A stretch of DNA of 52,388 nt from Myxococcota bacterium (GTDB taxonomy: Bacteria; Myxococcota_A; UBA796; CAJQPC01), in the NCBI GenBank assembly GCA_023150845.1, contig JAKLKD010000016.1, forward strand, positions 1 to 52,388, read 5' to 3'. The notes below the pieces were generated by a model. The model worked only from the letters and a program-made list of their open reading frames with translations. It did no database searches and was not told where the DNA came from. The translations under genes were made by a program, and so were the position numbers. This document shows, one piece after another, positions 35,135-43,831 of the stretch (position 1 is its first letter; each line of letters opens with the position of its first letter).

Positions 35135-35938
35135 ATGTCCTTCGCCCTCTTCGCCCTCTTCGCCTGCCACAGCGCGCCCGCGGCGACGCCGACCGACGCC
35201 GCGACCGACGCTAGGCCCACCGCCGTCGAGGCCGAGGGGAGCACTGTGCGCGCGGCCTTCCCGCCTCCCGCTGGGGCGACCCGGGTGCCCGGCGACGCCT
35301 TCGGGGAGTCTCTGGGCGGCCTAAGCCTCGCCCCGGCGGCAGACCCGGTGCTCACCTACGACGGCCGACCGACCCACCACCACGCCCGGGTGATCTCCTT
35401 GCCGTTGGTGCCGGGGGACCTCCAGCAGTGCGCCGACAGCGCCCTGCGGGTGCGCGCGGAGTGGCGGCGGGCCCAGGGCCTCCCGGTCATGATGTACGCG
35501 ACCTCCGGGGACCCGATGCCCTGGAGCCGCTGGCAGGCCGGGGAGCGCTTCACCGCCGCGGGGAACAAGCTCGTCTGGCGGGGCGGCGGCGCCAAGGGGG
35601 ACTCCGCCGAGAGCTGGGAGCGTTACCTCGCAGCGGCCTTCACCTACGCGGGCACCCTCTCCCTCCAGCACTACGAGACCGTCGCCGCCAAGGATCCCCG
35701 CCCCGGCGACGTGCTCGTCGTCGGCGGCTCGCCGGGCCACGCCGTGCTCATCCTGGAGGTCGCCCAGGCCCCCGACGGGCGGCGCTGGCTGCTCATCGCT
35801 GAGGGCTACATGCCCGCCCAGAGCTTCCATGTGGAGCTAGGCCCCGTCGACGGCTGGTGGCCCTGGGATGCAGAGGACGGCCTGCGCCTGAGCCACTGGC
35901 ACCTCCCCGGCTCGAGCCTGCGGAGGTTTAAGGACTAG
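35135..35938 (+). CDS. DUF4846-like lipoprotein
   Basis: 267 aa. The ATG at 35135 has GGAG six bases upstream and starts a very short lipoprotein signal, MSFALFALFAC, making the in-frame upstream ATG at 35075 less likely. After a Pro/Thr/Ala spacer the body shows the DUF4846 pattern: PGDLQQCADSALRVRAEWR, then a KDPRPGDVLVVGGSPGHAVLILEV block resembling a papain-like (NlpC/CHAP-type) core with conserved His, and HFHVELG-like text near the C-terminus (SFHVELGPVDGWWPWD). A hydrolase role on peptidoglycan or protein is possible but unproven. Its stop overlaps that of the convergent membrane gene by about 11 bases. Confidence 0.8.
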   Translation: MSFALFALFACHSAPAATPTDAATDARPTAVEAEGSTVRAAFPPPAGATRVPGDAFGESLGGLSLAPAADPVLTYDGRPTHHHARVISLPLVPGDLQQCADSALRVRAEWRRAQGLPVMMYATSGDPMPWSRWQAGERFTAAGNKLVWRGGGAKGDSAESWERYLAAAFTYAGTLSLQHYETVAAKDPRPGDVLVVGGSPGHAVLILEVAQAPDGRRWLLIAEGYMPAQSFHVELGPVDGWWPWDAEDGLRLSHWHLPGSSLRRFKD

Positions 35939-37685
35939 GGGCGCATCGCAGGGCCGCGGCGCCGTACCCGCCGTCCTCCCAAGGCGCGGCGCCATACACC
36001 ACGACCTCGGCGCAGCGCTCCCACACGAAGCGCGCCGTGGCGGCGCCGCGCTCGTCATCGACGCCGAAGGGCCGCCCCCCGCTGGAGTTCGCGTCGTCGT
36101 AGATCCACACCACCCAGTCCGGCGGGCGCTGGCGCAGGGCCTCCAGCATGACGTCCTCGCCGAAGCGGGCCCGGGCGCTCTCGCTCCAGGAGAGGTAGGC
36201 CGTGGGGGAGATCGTGCGGGTCCAGACGTTGAGCAGCGCGCCCTCGGGCAGCACCAGCACCCGCTCACCGGGGCGGATCGTCTCGACCAAGAAGCCCTGG
36301 AGCCGGGCCAAGGACGCGCTGCGCGGGGACTCGTTCGGTGGGTACACCCACAATGAGTCTGCGTCTCCGCCGAGCTTGTAGGTCTTTCGTTGGTAGAAGC
36401 TCGCGCTCACCCCGACGTGGATCAGGAGCCCGCAGGCCACGGCCCCCCAGCCCAGGCGCCGGGCCACCTCGCCGCCGCCCCAGCCCCAGCGCGCGAGCTC
36501 GGGCACCCCGGCGACGAGCCCGGCGACGGCGCACAAGGTCGCTAAGGCGCCGAGGGTGTAGCCGTCTCCTTGAATACGCCCGTTGAGGGCGATGGGCGCG
36601 ATCATCACCGCCGCCGCCGCCGCCGCGGCCAAGGGGGTGGACAGGCGGCGCCGGGCCTCGGCGTCCCCCCAGCGGCGCCAGGCGACGAGGAGGCCCACGA
36701 CCACGGTGATCGCCATCATCAGCGGCAGGGGCCGCCCGACCTGGCTCCAGCGCACAAAGACGAGCAGGCCCGGCACGAGCAGGAGCCAGGCCAGGCCCTC
36801 GATGAGCCGGGCAAAACGTGGCCAGCGCGCGGTCCAGCGGTCGATGATGAGCACACAGAGGGTGACGGCGAGGCCGTAGGCCGTGGCGACGGCGAGGCGT
36901 GAGGCGTTCTCGGCGGGGGCCTCGAAGCCGAAGCTCACGACCGCGCCACCATCGACGGCCCGGGCCCTGAGCCCGGCGAAGGCCACGTCGAAGCCCCAGA
37001 CCAGGGCCGCGAGGCCGACGAGCCCCTCCCCGACCACAAAGATGAGGAGCTGAATAGACGGGCGGGCGCCGAGTAAGGTCAAGGCCAAGGCCGTCGCGAC
37101 GAGGCCCGCCAAGAAGGGCTCCGCCCGGGTGAGCGCCAAGGCGCCGAGGCAGAGCCCGATGACCGCGGCGCGACCGGGACCCAGCGGCGTCGGCGTGTCG
37201 AGGGCGACGAGCAGCATCCCCAAGAGCCACAGCCCATGCGCGGCCTCGGGCACACCCGGCGCGACGAGGCTGTAGTTCCCCAACGACGTGAGGTGTGGGA
37301 ACACGAAGCCCACGAGCAAGGTGAGCCCGACCATCATCGCGGAGTAGACGGGCATTCGCGGCCGGGTGAGCCGCCAGCACGCCGCGAGGCCGACGGCCCA
37401 GAGCAGGTGGTTCAGGACGCCGAGCGCGACGACGCTCGGCCCGGTCACCCAGAACAGCGCGCCCTGCACGACCGTCGAGAGCGGGCCGTCGGGCAGGATC
37501 AGCGCCTCGCCCAGCCGGTCCCCCTCAGCGAAGCGCCAGGCGGCGTAGACCTGATCCCCGTAGTTGATCACCGGGTCGGGGCCGCGGCCCCAAGCCGTCG
37601 CGGCGAGGCCCACGAACGCGGTGATGAGCGCGGCGAGGGCCGGGCGGTCCCCGGCGAGGCCTCGCGACCCCTCATCCGAGCCCAT
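35928..37685 (-). CDS. Polytopic membrane protein, GT-C glycosyltransferase-like
   Basis: 585 aa. About 11-12 membrane segments occupy residues 15-460, followed by a soluble C-terminal domain of about 125 residues. The N-terminal text (DPVINYGDQVYAAWRFAEGDRL ... LPDGPLSTVVQGALFW) follows the pattern of GT39/DUF2029-like lipid-linked sugar transferases, where an acidic residue in the first periplasmic loop is catalytic. The family call is by resemblance only. Its ATG lies 14 bases inside the end of the sigma-54 regulator gene on the same strand, so the two are translationally coupled, suggesting a regulated envelope polysaccharide or glycan function. Confidence 0.72.
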   Translation of the reverse strand: MGSDEGSRGLAGDRPALAALITAFVGLAATAWGRGPDPVINYGDQVYAAWRFAEGDRLGEALILPDGPLSTVVQGALFWVTGPSVVALGVLNHLLWAVGLAACWRLTRPRMPVYSAMMVGLTLLVGFVFPHLTSLGNYSLVAPGVPEAAHGLWLLGMLLVALDTPTPLGPGRAAVIGLCLGALALTRAEPFLAGLVATALALTLLGARPSIQLLIFVVGEGLVGLAALVWGFDVAFAGLRARAVDGGAVVSFGFEAPAENASRLAVATAYGLAVTLCVLIIDRWTARWPRFARLIEGLAWLLLVPGLLVFVRWSQVGRPLPLMMAITVVVGLLVAWRRWGDAEARRRLSTPLAAAAAAAVMIAPIALNGRIQGDGYTLGALATLCAVAGLVAGVPELARWGWGGGEVARRLGWGAVACGLLIHVGVSASFYQRKTYKLGGDADSLWVYPPNESPRSASLARLQGFLVETIRPGERVLVLPEGALLNVWTRTISPTAYLSWSESARARFGEDVMLEALRQRPPDWVVWIYDDANSSGGRPFGVDDERGAATARFVWERCAEVVVYGAAPWEDGGYGAAALRCAPSP

Positions 37686-39024
37686 AACGCGCCATCTTGT
37701 TGAGCAGCCCTTGCCGGGACAGGCACAGGCGCCGGGCGGCGCGGCTCCGGTTCCCGCCCTCGGCGGCCAAGGCCGCGGCGATGCTCCGTCGCTCTAGCGC
37801 CTCGACCTGGGCCTCTAGCCCCTCGCCGTCCGGCGCCGCCGTGGGCCCGAGGCCGAGGTCTTCAGGCACGATGACCGGCCGGGCCCCGGCCATGACCGCC
37901 CCGCGCTGCACGGCGTGGCGCAGCTCGCGCAGGTTCCCCGGCCAGGGGTGCGCCAGGAGCGCCTGGGCGGCGGCGTCGGAGAGCTCGTGGCGGCGGCCGA
38001 TGAGCCGCTCCTGGGCGCTCAAGAAGGACCGCGCGAGGAGCAGCACGTCCTCCCCACGATCCCGGAGGGGCGGCAGGGTGATCTCGACGCCGCGCAGCCG
38101 CCAGTAGAGGTCGTCGCGGAAGCTGCCCTCACGGAGCATGGAACCCAGGTCGCGGTTCGTCGCCGAGATGAGGCGCACGTCGACGGTGATGGGGCGGTCG
38201 GCGCCGACGGGCAGGATCTCCCCACGCTCCAGGGCGCGCAGGAGCCGCACCTGGGTCGCGGGCTCCAGCTCCCCGGCCTCGTCGAGGAACAGGGTGCCCC
38301 CGTCGGCCTCGGCGAAGAGGCCACGCCGGGCGCGGTCGGCCCCGGTGAACGCGCCTTTGGTGTGGCCGAAGAGGGTGCTCTCCAGGAGCGTCGGGGGCAA
38401 GGCGCCGCAGTTGACGCTCACCAGGGGCCCGCGGGCGCGGCGGGAGGCGAGGTGCACCCGGCGGGCGAGGAGCTCCTTCCCCGTGCCGTTCTCGCCGGTC
38501 AAGAGCACGGGGAGGTCCGTCGGAGCGACGCGGTCGGCGAGGTCCAGCGCCGCACGAAAGGGCGGAGAGCTCCCCAACATCTGGTCTTCAGGGCGGGCGA
38601 CGGCGAGCTGCTCCCGCAGGGCGCGCACCTCGGCCTCCAGGGCGGCCCGGGCGGCGGCGCGCTTCACGACGACGAGGAGCACGTCGGGGTCTACGGGCTT
38701 GCTCAGGAGGTCGTGGGCGCCGCGGCGCACCGCCTCCAAGGCCGCGGCTTTGCCCCCGGCGCCGGTGACGACGACGACCAGGGGCGGGCTCGGCGAGGCC
38801 ATGAGCGCGTCGAGCACGCCGAGGCCCTCGTCGATGGACTGGGTCGGCGGCAGCATGAGGTCGAGGAGCACGACGGCCGGTGGGCGGGCCCGCGCCGAGG
38901 CCAGGGCGCTGGCGGCGTCTTCAGCCTCGGCGACGTCGAAGCCCTCCGCGCGGAGCAGGCCACGGGTGAGGCGCCGCAGCGCGGCGTCATCTTCGACCCA
39001 CAAAAGCGGCGTGGTCTCGGTCAC
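37672..39024 (-). CDS. Sigma-54-dependent response regulator (NtrC family)
   Basis: 450 aa with the standard three-part layout. Receiver domain 1-125 with the acidic pocket (VEDD) and phosphoacceptor Asp55 in LLDLML. AAA+ domain at about 145-375 with Walker A GENGTGKE, the sigma-54 contact loop FGHTKGAFTGAD, Walker B GGTLFLDEAGEL and the arginine-finger region FRDDLYWRL. Fis-type helix-turn-helix at the end (NRSRAARRLCLSRQGLLNKMARYG). Activates sigma-54 promoters when phosphorylated; no partner kinase is in the window. The last 14 bases overlap the membrane GT-C-like gene, a likely target or partner. Confidence 0.95.
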   Translation of the reverse strand: MTETTPLLWVEDDAALRRLTRGLLRAEGFDVAEAEDAASALASARARPPAVVLLDLMLPPTQSIDEGLGVLDALMASPSPPLVVVVTGAGGKAAALEAVRRGAHDLLSKPVDPDVLLVVVKRAAARAALEAEVRALREQLAVARPEDQMLGSSPPFRAALDLADRVAPTDLPVLLTGENGTGKELLARRVHLASRRARGPLVSVNCGALPPTLLESTLFGHTKGAFTGADRARRGLFAEADGGTLFLDEAGELEPATQVRLLRALERGEILPVGADRPITVDVRLISATNRDLGSMLREGSFRDDLYWRLRGVEITLPPLRDRGEDVLLLARSFLSAQERLIGRRHELSDAAAQALLAHPWPGNLRELRHAVQRGAVMAGARPVIVPEDLGLGPTAAPDGEGLEAQVEALERRSIAAALAAEGGNRSRAARRLCLSRQGLLNKMARYGLG

Positions 39025-39066
39025 GTCGGCAGGATCGCCGAGGGGGCGGCCCGACGCAAGGGCGCG

Positions 39067-39501
39067 CTACAACATCTTCTCTAGGGTCCAGTCGCACTCG
39101 CCGTCGTTGAGGTACATCCCGGAGAAGCTCCCGAGCAGCTCATCATCGCCGGAGTCCCACTCCGCGGCGCCGGACCAGCAGTTCACCTCCCCCGTCGAGG
39201 TGATCGTGCAGTCCTGGACGTCGACGTCGAGGGGCACCAGGTCGCCGCTGCCGCCCTCGTCCGAGGCGCTGAACACCAGGGTGAAGTTGAAGTCCTCTTG
39301 GCCCTCGGTGGTGGTGACGCTGAGCAAGGCCGGGCCGGAGAACTCCTCTCCGTCGGCGTCCCCGGCGAGCTCAACCCGCCAGGCGAGGGTCGGTGAGCCC
39401 TCCCCGCAGGTCATCTCGCCGGTCCAGTCGCCGGTGAGCTCGACCTCGGGCCCGCAGGCCGTGAGCACGGTGAGGAGGGGGACGGCGAGGCGCACGTTCA
39501 T
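39067..39501 (-). CDS. Small lipoprotein, unknown function
   Basis: 144 aa from the ATG at 39501 with GGAG six bases upstream. Lipoprotein signal MNVRLAVPLLTVLTAC (Cys16). The mature part is acidic, beta-rich and contains several cysteines (MTCGEG, VQDCTI, VNCWSG, GECDW), suggesting two disulfides in a small beta-barrel or lipocalin-like fold. That kind of text (LTGDWTGEMTCGEG ... GSFSGMYLNDGECDW) is common in myxobacterial lipoproteins. A longer frame to 39573 would put residues ahead of the signal and is unlikely. It is 42 bases downstream of the regulator start, so probably not in its transcript. Confidence 0.72.
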   Translation of the reverse strand: MNVRLAVPLLTVLTACGPEVELTGDWTGEMTCGEGSPTLAWRVELAGDADGEEFSGPALLSVTTTEGQEDFNFTLVFSASDEGGSGDLVPLDVDVQDCTITSTGEVNCWSGAAEWDSGDDELLGSFSGMYLNDGECDWTLEKML

Positions 39502-39621
39502 CGGAGGCTCCGAGGCGAGAAGGGGCGAACCCACAGGCACCCACAACGTGTCCTCCGCGGCGGCGTTGGGCAAGCGGCGCGGCGCCTAGGACGACAGGAT
39601 AGGCTCCCGGCGGAGGCCCCG

Positions 39622-40161
39622 ATGATCCCCTTCCGGCTCCGGCCGCTCACCCCCGACGACCTCGACCACCTCGTCACCTTGGACCAAGATCCCGAGGTGA
39701 CACGCTACATCAACGGGGGACAGGCGACGCCACGCGCCGCCTACGTCGAGCTCCTGCTCCCCCGGATGCTCGGCGCGGCCACCCGCCCGGGCCTGGGCTT
39801 CTTCGCCGTGGAGTCCCCAGAGGGCGACTTCATGGGCTGGGTTCACCTGCGAGAGGACAGCTTCGAGCCCCGCTACGCGGAGATCGGCTACCGCCTCGCG
39901 CGGGCTTACTGGGGCCAAGGCGTCGCCACGGCGGCGTCGCGGCTGCTCATGGCGCGGGCCTTTGAGGAGCTGGGCTTTGAGGTGGTGAGCGCCCGCACCC
40001 TGCTTGAGAACCGAGCGTCGCGGCGGGTGATGGAGAAGCTCGGCCTCAGCGAGTCCGGGCGCTTCGTATACCCGGCGCGCACGGTGGCGGGGCTCACGAC
40101 GCCGGAGCTTCCTGCGGTGTTGTACACCCTTCATCGCGGCGACTGGGCGGCCCCTCGTTGA
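39622..40161 (+). CDS. GNAT-family N-acetyltransferase (RimJ/RimL-like)
   Basis: 179 aa. Starts FRLRPLTPDDLDHLVTLDQDPEVTRYINGG, the RimJ/RimL-type opening. Motif A for acetyl-CoA binding is AEIGYRLARAYWGQGVATAAS, and motif B follows with ARTLLENRASRRVMEKLGLSESG. Transfers an acetyl group to an amine; the substrate (ribosomal protein, small molecule or antibiotic) cannot be told from sequence. It stands alone on the plus strand and converges with the small Rpn-tail ORF, with nine bases between the stops. Confidence 0.92.
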   Translation: MIPFRLRPLTPDDLDHLVTLDQDPEVTRYINGGQATPRAAYVELLLPRMLGAATRPGLGFFAVESPEGDFMGWVHLREDSFEPRYAEIGYRLARAYWGQGVATAASRLLMARAFEELGFEVVSARTLLENRASRRVMEKLGLSESGRFVYPARTVAGLTTPELPAVLYTLHRGDWAAPR

Positions 40162-40170
40162 GGCCGCGCA

Positions 40171-40449
40171 TCAGGCCGACGAGCCGCCCTCAAACACCTC
40201 GGCCAACGAGCGCGCGTCCAAGAGGCGTGAGGTCCACAGGTTCAGCTCGTCGAGCTGCGCGGCCTCCACACGACCGGCGACCTCCGGCGGCAAGCTCCCG
40301 AAGCGCTGGCGCAGGAGCCGGACCAGCAGCTCACGGACGCCGAGCGCTTTGCCGAGCTCTTTGCCAAGCTCTTTGCCGCGCGCCTCGATCGCGGCCTCTT
40401 GGCGGGCGTCGATGGCGCGAAGAAACTCGCTCTCGGGCTGCCAGTCCTT
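40171..40449 (-). repeat. Direct repeat copy A (3' end of the Rpn-like gene)
   Basis: About 279 bases nearly identical to 40462-40764 in the same orientation, differing by two 12-base gaps and scattered substitutions. The intact reading frame in both copies shows either recent duplication or selection. Confidence 0.85.
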
Positions 40450-40455
40450 AAACAT
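40171..40455 (-). CDS. Stand-alone duplicate of the C-terminal domain of the Rpn-like nuclease
   Basis: 94 aa, nearly identical to the last about 100 residues of the 310-aa protein encoded just upstream. It differs by two 4-residue gaps (a GEAR-type unit and AAKG) and a few substitutions (A/Q, D/E). It has its own ATG, and its ribosome site GAGG overlaps the TGA stop of the long gene (six bases between stop and ATG), so translation is probably coupled. It lacks the N-terminal nuclease core. Duplication could have left a dead fragment, but the open frame, start and ribosome site are intact. It may bind the matching domain of the full-length protein (inference from Rpn small-protein biology). 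Confidence 0.7.
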   Translation of the reverse strand: MFKDWQPESEFLRAIDARQEAAIEARGKELGKELGKALGVRELLVRLLRQRFGSLPPEVAGRVEAAQLDELNLWTSRLLDARSLAEVFEGGSSA

Positions 40456-40461
40456 TACGCC

Positions 40462-40764
40462 TCAGGCCGACGAGCCGCCCTTCGCGGCGCCCTCAAACAC
40501 CTCGGCCAACGAGCGCGCCTCCAAGAGGCGTGAGGTCCACAGGTTCAGCTCGTCGAGCTGCGCGGCCTCTACGCGCCCGGCGACCTCCGGCGGCAAGCTC
40601 CCGAAGCGCTGGCGCAGGAGCCGGACCAGCAGCTCACGGACGCCGAGCTGTTTACCGAGCTCTTTGCCGAGCTCTTTCCCGCGCGCCTCACCACGCGCCT
40701 CGATCGCGGCCTCTTGGCGGGCGTCGATGGCGCGAAGAAACTCGCTCTCGGGCTGCCAGTCTTT
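40462..40764 (-). repeat. Direct repeat copy B (inside the full-length Rpn-like gene)
   Basis: About 303 bases forming the 3' end of the 310-aa gene, repeated immediately downstream as copy A. Homology begins at the codons for KDWQPES. Confidence 0.85.
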
Positions 40765-41394
40765 GATCATCAGCTTCTCCAGCGCGCGCCGCGCGGCGCG
40801 GTTGAGGTGTTGGAGGATAAGGTCAGTGTACAGCCGACGGCGCTCGGCGTCCAGTGTGCGCGCGGCCTCCGCCGCCACCCGCCCGACTTGGGCGCCTACC
40901 TTACGCCGCCCATGCGCCAACGCCGACAAGACCGCGATCTCTGGGTTCTCTTGCGCCTGGGCGAGCTCGGTCACCACCGGCAGGCTCTTGGGGCCGATCA
41001 CGACGGGGCGTAAGGTGCCCGTGATCCCGACAGGGACGGGCTGAGCGGCCCAGCGCGCCGTGGACTCGTTCAGGGTGAGCACGAGCAAGGCCACCTTCCC
41101 GCGCCGCTGGGATTGCGCGACGGAGACATACACCGGCCAGGAGTAGGCCTTGGTGGGGTCGGGCTGGAGCTGGGCCTCGACGATGACGGTCATCTCGGTG
41201 GCCCCGGTGAGCCTCACGACGACGTCAGCGCGGTACTCCGGCGCGGCGGACTGGGAGAGATCCCCCGGGAGAAGCTCCCCTTGAACCTCCTCAGCGCTCG
41301 GCAGCAGGCGCGCGGACGCCAACAGCTCCGCGGCGAGGTGCGGCCGCGCGTGAAACAGCTCACAGAGGGTCTGGTGCAAGGCAGAAGGCATCAT
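40462..41394 (-). CDS. Rpn/PDDEXK-family putative nuclease
   Basis: 310 aa. The N-terminal half has a PD-(D/E)XK-like core: D57 in YRADVVVRL and E73-x-Q75 in MTVIVEAQLQP, the ExQ form used by Rpn/transposase_31-like proteins. The middle (about 175-210) is helical. The C-terminal 100 residues carry Lys/Glu/Gly-rich short repeats (GEARGKELGKELGKQ) and a helical tail with LLRQRFGSLPPEVAGRVEAA, found in many multi-copy proteins of this kind. An AGGAG site precedes the ATG. Rpn proteins are recombination-promoting DNases, and some act in phage defence. The family call rests on motif shape, not a search. The last third is duplicated as the next ORF. Confidence 0.75.
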   Translation of the reverse strand: MMPSALHQTLCELFHARPHLAAELLASARLLPSAEEVQGELLPGDLSQSAAPEYRADVVVRLTGATEMTVIVEAQLQPDPTKAYSWPVYVSVAQSQRRGKVALLVLTLNESTARWAAQPVPVGITGTLRPVVIGPKSLPVVTELAQAQENPEIAVLSALAHGRRKVGAQVGRVAAEAARTLDAERRRLYTDLILQHLNRAARRALEKLMIKDWQPESEFLRAIDARQEAAIEARGEARGKELGKELGKQLGVRELLVRLLRQRFGSLPPEVAGRVEAAQLDELNLWTSRLLEARSLAEVFEGAAKGGSSA

Positions 41395-41485
41395 AAGCTC
41401 CTGCCCCGCGATTATCCATGTGGTGGAGAGATGTAAATCCAGATTCTCAGGTGGGGCGCGTTTTCTGGCACAAACGTCAAACGCC

Positions 41486-43051
41486 TCAACGGAGGATCGT
41501 CACCCGGTACTCCCCCTTCACGCCGCCCTGGCCGTCGGGGGTGGGGTGCTCGGCGACGGCGACGCGCCCATCGACGCTCATCACCGGACGGAAGAAGATC
41601 GGCGAGGCCGTGGCGCAGAACGCCTCCAGGCGCTCCTCCCCTCCCCGGCCCGCGTCGCCGCCGAGGTCAAAGACCAAGGCGCCGAAGAGGTCCTCCCGGC
41701 GGTCGGCGTCCCGCACCCCGGCGCCGACGAGCAGGTGCCGCCCATCCGCCGCGAGGCTCACGCCGTCGAGGGCCTGGGGCCCCGTCCAGGTCCAGCGCGT
41801 CTCGCCGTCGGGGCTCACCACCCAGAGCGCGTTCTCGTTGGGGTGCGCCGTGGGCGGGCGCAGCTCCGGGGCGGCCGCGCCCCAGGGGATCGTCGTCCGT
41901 GAGGTGAGGTAGACCACGTCGCCGCCGTGGATGAGCGCGTGGCCCACCGACGCCGAGATCGGCACCTCCCCGGCCATGACCGGCGCCCCGGCGCTGAGCG
42001 TCGCCCGTTCGCCGCCGTCCAGACGCCGCAGGAGCACCCGCCCGTCGCCGAGACCGAGCACGATGAGGTCGTGCTCACGGGACACGGCGCTCGCCTCCCA
42101 CACAAACACGGACTCAAAGTGCGGCGCCAGGGGCTCGGCGCGCACCTGGGCCACGGGGCTCAGATCGACCAGATCGAGCACGATCATCCCGCCGTAGGGC
42201 AGGCCGGGCGGGGCGTCCCCCGAGGCCGAGCGGGTCACCGAGAGCGCGACGAGGCCACCCTCCAGGTCGAGCTGGGGGTGCAAGAAGATCCCGTCGGCGG
42301 CGGTCTCGGGGAAGCCCGCGACGAGCTCGCCGTCCGGGGAGAGCCGCAGCACCCGGGAGCGGTTGAGCCGGGCGCCGCCCTCGTCGTTCCAGCCGTGGGA
42401 CGCGGCGACGAGGAGGTCGCCGCCGGGCAGCACCTCCAGGCCATACGCCGTGGGCAGGCTGTACACGCCGAAGAGGTCCACCCCCGCCGGGGCCGGGGAG
42501 CTGCCGACGTCATCGGCGAGGCGGCGGCTCCACCGGGGCTTGAGGCTCACGGCGTCCAGGGCCCAGATCATCGCGTCCGGGGACTGCTCGGCGGCGTAGA
42601 GGGTGCGGCCGTCAGGCGACCAGGCGACCCGCTTGATGAGCGCCTCGGGCACGGTCTTTCGCCGCAGCACCTCGCCGGTCCAGGCGTCGAGCACGAGCAG
42701 CTCACCGAGGTAGCTCCCCACGGCGAGCAGGCGGCCGTCCGGGGAGAAGGCGAGGCTCGTGTCCGGCGGCGAGCCTCCAGCGGCGATGAGCCGGGACACG
42801 TCGCCGAGGGGCGCGTGGGCGAAGGGCACACACTCCGCGCGGCTCGGCGCCTGGGCCCCGAGCCCGCCGAGCTCGACGGTCTCCCCCGAGCGCCACAGCC
42901 GCGCCACGAGCGCCCGCCCGCCCGGCAGGGCCCGGGCGCCCTCGATGGGCATCCCGCCCTCGACGATCACGCCGCCACGCACAAAGATCAGCGCTCCCGG
43001 GGGCTTCTGGGCGTCTTTGCAGGCGAGCAGGGCGAGCAGGGTGAGCAGCAT
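41486..43051 (-). CDS. Beta-propeller lipoprotein
   Basis: 521 aa. Very short lipoprotein signal (MLLTLLALLAC, Cys11). The mature protein is a WD40/YVTN-type propeller: TSLAFSPDGRLLAVGSYLGELLVLDAWTGEV, VAWSPDGRTLYAAEQSP, and later LSPDGELVAGF and VSPDGETRWTWTG. No catalytic residues seen. Probably a surface or periplasmic interaction protein. It is divergent from the NAD(P)-binding gene across 72 bases, and 91 bases separate its end from the Rpn-like gene start, in which no clear terminator was found. Confidence 0.78.
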   Translation of the reverse strand: MLLTLLALLACKDAQKPPGALIFVRGGVIVEGGMPIEGARALPGGRALVARLWRSGETVELGGLGAQAPSRAECVPFAHAPLGDVSRLIAAGGSPPDTSLAFSPDGRLLAVGSYLGELLVLDAWTGEVLRRKTVPEALIKRVAWSPDGRTLYAAEQSPDAMIWALDAVSLKPRWSRRLADDVGSSPAPAGVDLFGVYSLPTAYGLEVLPGGDLLVAASHGWNDEGGARLNRSRVLRLSPDGELVAGFPETAADGIFLHPQLDLEGGLVALSVTRSASGDAPPGLPYGGMIVLDLVDLSPVAQVRAEPLAPHFESVFVWEASAVSREHDLIVLGLGDGRVLLRRLDGGERATLSAGAPVMAGEVPISASVGHALIHGGDVVYLTSRTTIPWGAAAPELRPPTAHPNENALWVVSPDGETRWTWTGPQALDGVSLAADGRHLLVGAGVRDADRREDLFGALVFDLGGDAGRGGEERLEAFCATASPIFFRPVMSVDGRVAVAEHPTPDGQGGVKGEYRVTILR

Positions 43052-43123
43052 GGAGGGCTCCGGGGCAGGAAGCGGGCTAGACTATCTCCGCCGCGCCTCC
43101 CTGGCGCGCCGAGGGTCCTCTTC

Positions 43124-43786
43124 ATGCGTGTCCTGCTCACTGGCCCCACGGGCACCGCCGGGAGCGCCACGCTCCTCGTGCTCCTGGCCGATCCCGGCGT
43201 CACCTCGGTCACCGCGCTCAGCCGCCGCCCCATCGATACCCAGCACGAGAAGCTCCGCGTCGTGCTCCACGACGACTTCACCGACCCCGCGCCCCTGGCC
43301 TCGCTCCTCGCCGAGACCGACGCCTTGTTGTGGTGCCTGGGCATCGGCCAGAACGACGTGCCCGAGGCCGAGTACATCCGCATCACCTACGACTACACCT
43401 TGGCCTTCGCCCGGGCCCTGCTCGTGGCCAACCCCAAGGCGACCTTCATCTTCCTCTCCGGCCAAGGCTCGGACCCCACCGAGCGCAGCCGCGCCCTCTT
43501 TGGTCGGATCAAGGGCCGCACCGAGCGCGCCGTGGACGGCCTCGGCCTCGCCCGCCTGCACCACGCCCGGCCCGGCTACATCCACCCCACGACGGAGAAG
43601 CCCAGCCGCAAGGCCCTGGAGCGCTTCTCGATGTTTGTGGAGCCCCTGTTTCGGGCCCTGTTCCCCCGCCACATGATCGACGCCGACCAGCTCGGCCGGG
43701 CGCTCCTCGCCGCCGCCCGCGGCGCGACAGAGGAGCGAGTCCTCGACAACGTCGCGCTGCAGCGCCTCGCGGCGGGCGCCCCCTGA
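43124..43786 (+). CDS. NAD(P)-binding Rossmann-fold protein (atypical SDR)
   Basis: 220 aa. Starts MRVLLTGPTGTAGSA, a GxxGxxG-type nucleotide-binding loop, then VTALSRRPI where an Arg favours NADP, and LLWCLGIGQNDV. It lacks the YxxxK pair of classical dehydrogenases, as do related NmrA/HIM1-like proteins. The C-terminal HARPGYIHP is typical of this atypical group. The ATG at 43124 has GAGG nine bases upstream; the much longer frame upstream is a shadow of the divergent lipoprotein gene. It is followed by two more plus-strand genes with short gaps (45 and 9 bases), a possible three-gene operon. Confidence 0.85.
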   Translation: MRVLLTGPTGTAGSATLLVLLADPGVTSVTALSRRPIDTQHEKLRVVLHDDFTDPAPLASLLAETDALLWCLGIGQNDVPEAEYIRITYDYTLAFARALLVANPKATFIFLSGQGSDPTERSRALFGRIKGRTERAVDGLGLARLHHARPGYIHPTTEKPSRKALERFSMFVEPLFRALFPRHMIDADQLGRALLAAARGATEERVLDNVALQRLAAGAP

Positions 43787-43831
43787 CTCATTCAACACAG
43801 TCGCCTCTCCACTTGGATCTCGGAGCCCCTC

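Noticed and set aside
41927-43123. Plus-strand extension of the NAD(P)-binding gene across the lipoprotein gene
   Set aside because: Gly/Arg/His-rich shadow text; the Rossmann motif begins right at the ATG at 43124, which has its own ribosome site.
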